Part shown: positions 4,727-8,575 of the stretch, piece after piece | Numbering within the stretch: position 1 is the first letter of the stretch | Layout: each line of letters starts with the position of its first letter | Translations under genes and position numbers: made by a program | The notes under the pieces: generated by a model | Seen by the model: the letters and a program-made list of their open reading frames with translations, nothing else | Database searches by the model: none | Told to the model about the DNA's origin: nothing | Source: Limnohabitans sp. Rim8 | GTDB lineage: Bacteria; Pseudomonadota; Gammaproteobacteria; Burkholderiales; Burkholderiaceae_C | Assembly (NCBI GenBank): GCA_945877725.1 | Contig: CAMDXR010000120.1 | Location: 1-8,575 of the forward strand | Reading direction: 5' to 3' | DNA: 8,575 nt

Positions 4727-5722
4727 ATGACTGTTCAGTTCAATGCGCAGCAACGCCGCGACTTCTTGAAGGGTTTGGCGGCTTTGTCGAGTGGTTTGCC
4801 CTTGTGGGCGCAAGCCCAAAGCAGCTGGCCCACCAAACCTGTGACCATGGTCGTGCCGTTTCCGGCGGGTGGCGGTACAGACGCTTTTGCGCGGCCCATG
4901 TCCGCTCAATTCTCCAAGCTCACGGGCAAGCAACTCATCATTGACAACCGTGGCGGTGCCGGGGGCACTTTGGGCGCAGGCGTCGCCGCCAAATCGGCCC
5001 CCGATGGCTACAACTTGTTCATGGGAGCCGTGCACCACACCATTGCCCCCAGCATGTACCCCAAGTTGGACTACGACTTGGAACGGGATCTGATCCCATT
5101 GATTTTGGTCGCCAACGTGCCCCAGGTTCTGGTGGTCAACCCCAAAAAGGTCACGGCGGCCGATTTCAAAGCCTTCATTGACATGGTCAAAAAGAACCCC
5201 GGACGTTTGAACTATGGTTCGGCGGGTGGCGGCACCTCGCACCATTTGGCTGGCGAGTTGTTCAAGTTACAGACCCAAACCTTCATCACCCACATTCCTT
5301 ACCGTGGTGCGGGGCCAGCCTTGCAAGACTTGATTGCAGGCAACGTGGACATGATGTTCGATGGCCTGGGCTCATCGGCCGCGCACATCAAGGGCGGTCG
5401 CATCAAGGCCCTGATGGTCTCAGGTGCCAAGCGCAATGCCGCTTTTCCGGACGTGCCTTGCTCCGCCGAACTGGGTTTGCCAGACTACACCGTGTCCACT
5501 TGGTATGGGGTTTGGGCTCCCAAAGGCACGCCTGCCGATGCCCAGGGGCGGGCCATTGAAGAAATTCGCCGTGCGTGCCAAACCGATGAAGCCAAAGCGG
5601 TTTGGGCCTCTCAGGGCGCTGAGTTCCCTAACCTGACCACCACCCAGTTTGAGGCCTTTATCAAAAAAGAGCTGACCAAATGGGCCCAGGTCGTCAAGTC
5701 CTCCGGTGCCAAATTGGACTGA
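4727..5722 (+). CDS. Bug/TctC-family periplasmic tricarboxylate-type substrate-binding protein
   Basis: A complete 331-residue extracytoplasmic receptor of the Bug (TctC) family, which is greatly expanded in Burkholderiales. Family members bind small carboxylates for tripartite tricarboxylate transporters. The N-terminus carries RRDFLKG (10-16), a twin-arginine-like motif, then a hydrophobic stretch and a likely cleavage site after AQA (residue 30). Typical Bug segments follow: PVTMVVPFPAGGGTDAFAR (38-56), IDNRGGAGGTLGAGVAAKSA with PDGYNLFMG (72-100), LNYGSAGGGTSHHLAGELF (161-179), and HIPYRGAGPALQDLIAGNVD (189-208). Length is normal. The start is fixed by GAGGAGA six bases upstream. No TctA or TctB membrane partners are in the window, as is common for orphan Bug genes. 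matB follows 83 bases downstream, which makes malonate or a related dicarboxylate a reasonable but unproven ligand. Confidence 0.93.
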   Translation: MTVQFNAQQRRDFLKGLAALSSGLPLWAQAQSSWPTKPVTMVVPFPAGGGTDAFARPMSAQFSKLTGKQLIIDNRGGAGGTLGAGVAAKSAPDGYNLFMGAVHHTIAPSMYPKLDYDLERDLIPLILVANVPQVLVVNPKKVTAADFKAFIDMVKKNPGRLNYGSAGGGTSHHLAGELFKLQTQTFITHIPYRGAGPALQDLIAGNVDMMFDGLGSSAAHIKGGRIKALMVSGAKRNAAFPDVPCSAELGLPDYTVSTWYGVWAPKGTPADAQGRAIEEIRRACQTDEAKAVWASQGAEFPNLTTTQFEAFIKKELTKWAQVVKSSGAKLD

Positions 5723-5738
5723 CCCGCGTTAACGCAAA

Positions 5739-5760
5739 AGGGCCTACTGGGGCAGGCCCT
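5739..5760 (+). terminator. Hairpin between the Bug-family gene and matB
   Basis: AGGGCCT (5739-5745) and AGGCCCT (5754-5760) form a seven-pair GC-rich stem around an eight-base loop, 16 bases after the Bug stop codon. The following GTCCGTTATTT is only weakly T-rich. It may be a leaky terminator that reduces matB expression relative to the receptor, or an mRNA-stabilising stem. Confidence 0.5.
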
Positions 5761-5805
5761 GTCCGTTATTTGAGCCTTGTTTGAACTGTTTTCGTTTCAC
5801 ATGCC

Positions 5806-7350
5806 ATGAGCAACCACAACCTATTCTGTGCCCTGAGGGCTGCCTTTCCTGCCGACTTGAATGCGGTTGCGGTCGAAACTGATGACGGATTGCAATACAG
5901 CTGGCAAGACCTGGATCGGGCCACCGCCATGGTGGCCAACCTGCTCGCTTCGTTGGAATTGCCCGAGGGCAGCCGAATTGCCGTGCAGGTCGAAAAATCG
6001 GTTGAGGCCATGGTGCTTTATCTGGCCACTTTACGGGCGGGCTGTGTTTTCTTGCCCTTGAACACGGCCTACCAAAGTGCCGAAATTGACTACTTCATTG
6101 GCAACGCCGAACCGGCTGTGGTGGTGTGCAGCAGTGCCAATTTTGGCTGGGTCAGCAAAATTGCTTTCAAGGCCGGAACCCGGCATGTGTTCACCTTGAA
6201 CGACGACCGCACCGGCAGCTTGCTCGATCGGGCAGCGCATCACAGCGACCAAAACACGCCTGTGGAGCGTCAAGCCGACGATTTGGCGGCTATTTTGTAC
6301 ACCAGCGGCACCACGGGTCGCAGCAAAGGGGCCATGCTGACGCACGGCAACCTGCTCAGCAATGCCCTGACCCTCAAGGACTATTGGGGCTGGAAAAAGA
6401 ACGATGTGCTGATTCATGCCTTGCCCATCTTCCATGTGCATGGTCTGTTTGTAGCCATTCATGGCGCCTTGATCAATGGCAGCAAGATGGTCTGGATGTC
6501 CCGCTTTGAGCCCAAACGCGTGATTGCCCGCATGGCCGACGCCACGGTGTTCATGGGCGTGCCTACTTTGTATGTGCGCATGTTGGCCGAACCGTCACTC
6601 ACCCAGCAAGCCGCCAAAAACATGCGCTTGTTCATTGCAGGCTCGGCCCCTTTGCTGATCGAGACCTTCAGCGAATGGCAAACCCGCACCGGGCACACCA
6701 TTTTGGAACGCTACGGCATGAGTGAAACCGCCATGCTGACCTCTAACCCTTACCGCGCCGACACGCGTTATGCCAAACAGTCAGAGCGCCGAGGAGGCAC
6801 CGTGGGCTTTCCCTTGCCCGGCGTGCGCTTGCGGGTGCGAGGCGACGACGGCAAAGACATGGCCGTGGGCGAGATTGGCGGCATACAAGTGCAAGGGCCA
6901 AATGTGTTCAAAGGCTACTGGCGCATGCCCGAAAAAACAGCCGAAGAGTTCACCTCGGATGGTTTTTTCAAGACAGGCGATGTCGGCAAAGTAGACGAAC
7001 GAGGTTATGTGACCATCGTGGGCCGCAGCAAAGACCTGATCATCAGCGGCGGCTACAACGTTTATCCGGCCGAAATCGAGGGCTACATCAACGACATGCC
7101 AGGGGTGGCCGAAAGCGCCGTGGTCGGCGTGTCGCACCCTGACTTTGGCGAGGTGGGCGTGGCCGTGGTGATTCTCAAATCCGGCAGCGCCTTGCAGGCC
7201 GATGCCGTGCTGGGCGAACTCAAGGCCAAATTGGCCAACTTCAAGATTCCCAAAAAGTGCTTTGTGGTGCCCGAGTTGCCCCGCAACACCATGGGCAAAG
7301 TGCAAAAAAACCTGCTGCGCGAACAATACAAAGGTCTTTTTACAGCCTAA
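5806..7350 (+). CDS. matB: Malonyl-CoA synthetase (malonate-CoA ligase)
   Basis: A complete 514-residue acyl-adenylating (ANL) enzyme that closely resembles rhizobial MatB, which makes malonyl-CoA from malonate, ATP and CoA in the cytoplasm. The resemblance runs from the start (MSNHNLFCALRAA) through QVEKSVEAMVLYLATLRAG and LPLNTAYQSAEIDYFIGNAEP to the end (PRNTMGKVQKNLLREQY). ANL motifs in order are the phosphate loop YTSGTTGRSKG (165-175), ERYGMSET (301-308), TGD (390-392), GRSKDLIISGGYNVYP (406-421), and the catalytic lysine Lys498 in PRNTMGK. Length is normal. The start matches the family, though no Shine-Dalgarno is evident. It follows the Bug receptor gene on the same strand and converges on the usp gene. 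No malonyl-CoA decarboxylase is in view, so the fate of malonyl-CoA is open. Methylmalonate or another malonate analogue as substrate cannot be excluded. Confidence 0.93.
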   Translation: MSNHNLFCALRAAFPADLNAVAVETDDGLQYSWQDLDRATAMVANLLASLELPEGSRIAVQVEKSVEAMVLYLATLRAGCVFLPLNTAYQSAEIDYFIGNAEPAVVVCSSANFGWVSKIAFKAGTRHVFTLNDDRTGSLLDRAAHHSDQNTPVERQADDLAAILYTSGTTGRSKGAMLTHGNLLSNALTLKDYWGWKKNDVLIHALPIFHVHGLFVAIHGALINGSKMVWMSRFEPKRVIARMADATVFMGVPTLYVRMLAEPSLTQQAAKNMRLFIAGSAPLLIETFSEWQTRTGHTILERYGMSETAMLTSNPYRADTRYAKQSERRGGTVGFPLPGVRLRVRGDDGKDMAVGEIGGIQVQGPNVFKGYWRMPEKTAEEFTSDGFFKTGDVGKVDERGYVTIVGRSKDLIISGGYNVYPAEIEGYINDMPGVAESAVVGVSHPDFGEVGVAVVILKSGSALQADAVLGELKAKLANFKIPKKCFVVPELPRNTMGKVQKNLLREQYKGLFTA

Positions 7351-7408
7351 AAATCGGTGACCCGATTGACGAGTTAGCCGAAACGAGACCGCGTCAAAGT
7401 GTCACTAA

Positions 7409-7424
7409 GCCAGTAGGCCAGTAG
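7409..7424. repeat. Two-copy 8-base tandem repeat in the matB-usp gap
   Basis: GCCAGTAG occurs twice in a row in the 118-base gap between the convergent matB and usp genes. No convincing terminator for either gene was found in this gap. The repeat is short and may be no more than replication slippage. Confidence 0.4.
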
Positions 7425-7468
7425 GCAAAGTATTCGGCTGCAGGCTGCAAATTTGCCCCTCGCCCCGT

Positions 7469-7912
7469 TCAGCGCAGCACCAAAACCGGCAAGTGTGTAT
7501 GGGTGAGCACTTGCTGTGTTTCGCTGCCCAGCAGCAAGCGTTTGATGCCCTTGCGACCGTGAGAGGCCATCACAATCAGGTCGGCCTTGTGTTTTTTGGC
7601 TGCAGCAATGATGGCGTCAGAGACCACGTCGGATTTAGCGGTCACTGTTTTAACGACCACACCTTTGGCCTTGGCGGCCTTTTCAACCGCACCCAATTGC
7701 ACTTGCGCTGCTTCGGCCCATTGCGTTTCAACGCGCGAAATCTCCTCGGCCGACAAGGGAATGCTGCCCTCAAAGTAGGTCTGTGGATATCGTGGCACCA
7801 CTTTCAAGGCCACCAGTTCCGCAGTGCAAGTGGCCGCCAGTTCAATGGCACTGGCCACGGCCTTTTTGGACAAAGTCGACCCATCGGTGGCCACGAGAAT
7901 GCGTTTGTACAT
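7469..7912 (-). CDS. Universal stress protein (UspA family)
   Basis: A 147-residue single-domain universal stress protein, cytoplasmic and likely dimeric. MYKRILVATDGSTLSKKAV is the usual first strand and loop, with Asp10 at the nucleotide site. ASHG (116-119), nine residues, then GS (129-130) corresponds to the ATP-binding pattern of the MJ0577 type, with Ala in place of its first Gly. ATP binding is therefore likely, but not certain. The end LTHTHLPVLVLR is typical. The ATG at 7912 is chosen because GGAG lies six bases upstream; an in-frame ATG at 7924 has no ribosome binding site and overlaps that GGAG. The gene diverges from the copper ATPase gene across an FNR/Anr box, which suggests induction at low oxygen, as known for Anr-controlled usp genes in Pseudomonas. 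It converges on matB. Confidence 0.93.
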   Translation of the reverse strand: MYKRILVATDGSTLSKKAVASAIELAATCTAELVALKVVPRYPQTYFEGSIPLSAEEISRVETQWAEAAQVQLGAVEKAAKAKGVVVKTVTAKSDVVSDAIIAAAKKHKADLIVMASHGRKGIKRLLLGSETQQVLTHTHLPVLVLR

Positions 7913-7918
7913 GAAGCG

Positions 7919-7922
7919 CTCC
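7919..7922 (-). promoter_or_regulatory. Ribosome binding site deciding the usp start
   Basis: GGAG six bases before the ATG at 7912-7910. It overlaps the upstream in-frame ATG at 7924-7922, which makes that earlier start unlikely. Confidence 0.65.
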
Positions 7923-7944
7923 ATTCAAGGATTTAAAAAACCCC

Positions 7945-7952
7945 AGATTAAA
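7945..7952 (-). promoter_or_regulatory. Candidate -10 region of usp
   Basis: TTTAAT (7952-7947) matches five of six -10 bases and begins 20 bases from the FNR box. TAATCT (7950-7945) matches only three but sits at the ideal 22 bases. Either gives a start near 7938-7940, placing the FNR box centre at about -39.5 to -41.5. Confidence 0.4.
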
Positions 7953-7970
7953 AGAGCCTCACGCGGGTGT

Positions 7971-7988
7971 GCTTGATGTAAATCAAGC
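7971..7988. promoter_or_regulatory. FNR/Anr-type box between usp and the copper ATPase gene
   Basis: TTGAT-GTAA-ATCAA (7973-7986) is a perfect match to the FNR/Anr consensus TTGAT-N4-ATCAA. It is extended by GC on each side into an 18-base sequence with 7-base symmetric arms. The centre is at 7979.5. It lies 41.5 bases before the ATPase ATG and about 40 bases from the predicted usp start, so it can serve as a class II activator site in both directions. FNR-family proteins activate such promoters when oxygen is low. Confidence 0.82.
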
Positions 7989-8008
7989 TTTGTCTTGGTC
8001 TTGTGTCG

Positions 8009-8014
8009 TATCTT
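8009..8014 (+). promoter_or_regulatory. Candidate -10 box of the copper ATPase gene
   Basis: TATCTT matches four of six -10 bases and begins 22 bases after the end of the FNR box, the class II spacing. Its +1 would be 8021, the A of the ATG itself, implying a leaderless mRNA. No Shine-Dalgarno precedes the ATG, which agrees. Confidence 0.4.
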
Positions 8015-8020
8015 CAAAAC

Positions 8021-8575
8021 ATGACCCGAGTCAATGTTTTGCCCGCTCTGTCCAGTGATACAAGGGCCGCCACAGAAGCTTTGGCGGCAACCCGGGCGGC
8101 GTCTTCGCAAGGGCCAAACCCAGAAGCCGAGCGGCTTCAGCTGCTCGATACACAGCAAGAATGGTCTGCGTTCAGCTTGCCCGACAAAGCCGAAGTCGGT
8201 TGCTGGCGCTCGAGTGTGGTGTTCGAGGGGATGCATTGTGCCGCTTGTGCCATCACTTTAGAAGACGCTTTGAGGTCGGTGCCCGGCGTGGTCTCTGTTC
8301 AAATCAGCTCGGCCAGCCACCGGGGGCAGATTGTTTGGTCCCCAGCGCGAACTCGGCCTTCGGAGTGGCTGCAGTCGGTGCAGCGTGTGGGCTACAAAGC
8401 CCTGCCCGCCAACGATGCCCATGCCCACGAAACCCGACGGCAGGAAGCACGGCGCATGGTTTGGCGCTTGTCGGTGGCCGCCCTTTGCATGATGCAAGTG
8501 ATGATGTACGCCACGCCGTCTTATCTGTATGGGCCAGCAGAAATTTCGGCCGAATCCATGCACTTGTTGCGCTGG
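8021..8575 (+). CDS. ccoI: CcoI/FixI-type copper-translocating P-type ATPase (partial, N-terminus)
   Basis: The first 185 residues of a P1B-type ATPase cut by the window edge. In the CcoI/FixI group the pump exports Cu(I) across the inner membrane for assembly of the cbb3 cytochrome oxidase. A poorly conserved 65-residue leader is followed by a heavy-metal-associated domain (about 66-130). The metal-binding CxxC is Cys73-Ala-Ala-Cys76 in FEGMHCAACAITLEDALRSVPGV. The first membrane helix begins near residue 147 (VWRLSVAALCMMQVMMY). EGMHCAACA and the CMMQVMMYA helix resemble Burkholderiales CcoI more than CopA. Catalytic motifs (CPC or equivalent, DKTGT) lie beyond the window, so the copper assignment is by similarity. 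The FNR box 41.5 bases upstream supports a microaerobic role. The ATG at 8021 has no Shine-Dalgarno. Confidence 0.85.
   Translation, partial: MTRVNVLPALSSDTRAATEALAATRAASSQGPNPEAERLQLLDTQQEWSAFSLPDKAEVGCWRSSVVFEGMHCAACAITLEDALRSVPGVVSVQISSASHRGQIVWSPARTRPSEWLQSVQRVGYKALPANDAHAHETRRQEARRMVWRLSVAALCMMQVMMYATPSYLYGPAEISAESMHLLRW

Noticed and set aside
7351..7468. Search for a terminator between convergent matB and usp.
   Set aside because: Only the short palindrome GCAAATTTGC and the 8-base tandem repeat were found; neither has a GC stem followed by a T-run.
7493..7936. Plus-strand open frame of 147 codons opposite usp.
   Set aside because: It is the complement of a clear universal stress protein and has no ribosome binding site or recognisable motif.
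1..8575. CRISPR arrays, tRNA or rRNA genes, insertion sequences, phage or defence genes.
   Set aside because: No spaced direct repeats, RNA gene signatures, transposase or integrase motifs, or terminal inverted repeats with target duplications were seen on either strand.

Overview
The window looks like ordinary chromosome from a betaproteobacterium, most likely a Comamonadaceae member (Limnohabitans / Rhodoferax / Polaromonas type). This rests on protein character and gene content: a Bug-family periplasmic receptor, a divergent ilvD-lgt pair, and a CcoI-type copper ATPase whose N-terminus resembles the Burkholderiales form. The base composition is moderately GC-rich. It is inference from reading, not from a database match.

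Layout: (1) 1-553, minus: 5' part of a Bax inhibitor-1/YccA family membrane protein, cut by the window edge. (2) 736-1143, plus: a GlcG/HbpS-type heme-binding-family protein. (3) 1144-1333: a gap with a strong bidirectional terminator and two further hairpins, separating this gene from the convergent ilvD. (4) 1334-3046, minus: ilvD, complete. (5) 3149-3946, plus: lgt, complete, diverging from ilvD and carrying a G-quadruplex-type tract. (6) 3947-4726: a compositionally different patch with many small inverted repeats, a small membrane protein with a C-terminal SHOCT domain (4186-4560), and a long imperfect hairpin after its stop. (7) 4727-5722, plus: Bug/TctC-type substrate-binding protein with a twin-arginine-like signal. 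(8) 5806-7350, plus: matB, malonyl-CoA synthetase. (9) 7469-7912, minus: universal stress protein. (10) 8021-8575, plus: N-terminal 185 residues of a CcoI/FixI-type copper P-type ATPase, cut by the window edge.

Two functional groupings stand out. The Bug receptor and MatB lie in tandem and may serve uptake and activation of malonate or a related dicarboxylate; no malonyl-CoA decarboxylase is in view. The universal stress gene and the copper ATPase gene diverge from an intergenic region holding a perfect FNR/Anr box, placed at class II activation distance from candidate -10 elements on both sides. Both genes are therefore probably induced when oxygen is low, which fits a role of the ATPase in cbb3 oxidase maturation.

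No tRNA, rRNA, CRISPR array, insertion sequence or defence system was seen. The least explained part is 3947-4726, around the SHOCT gene.
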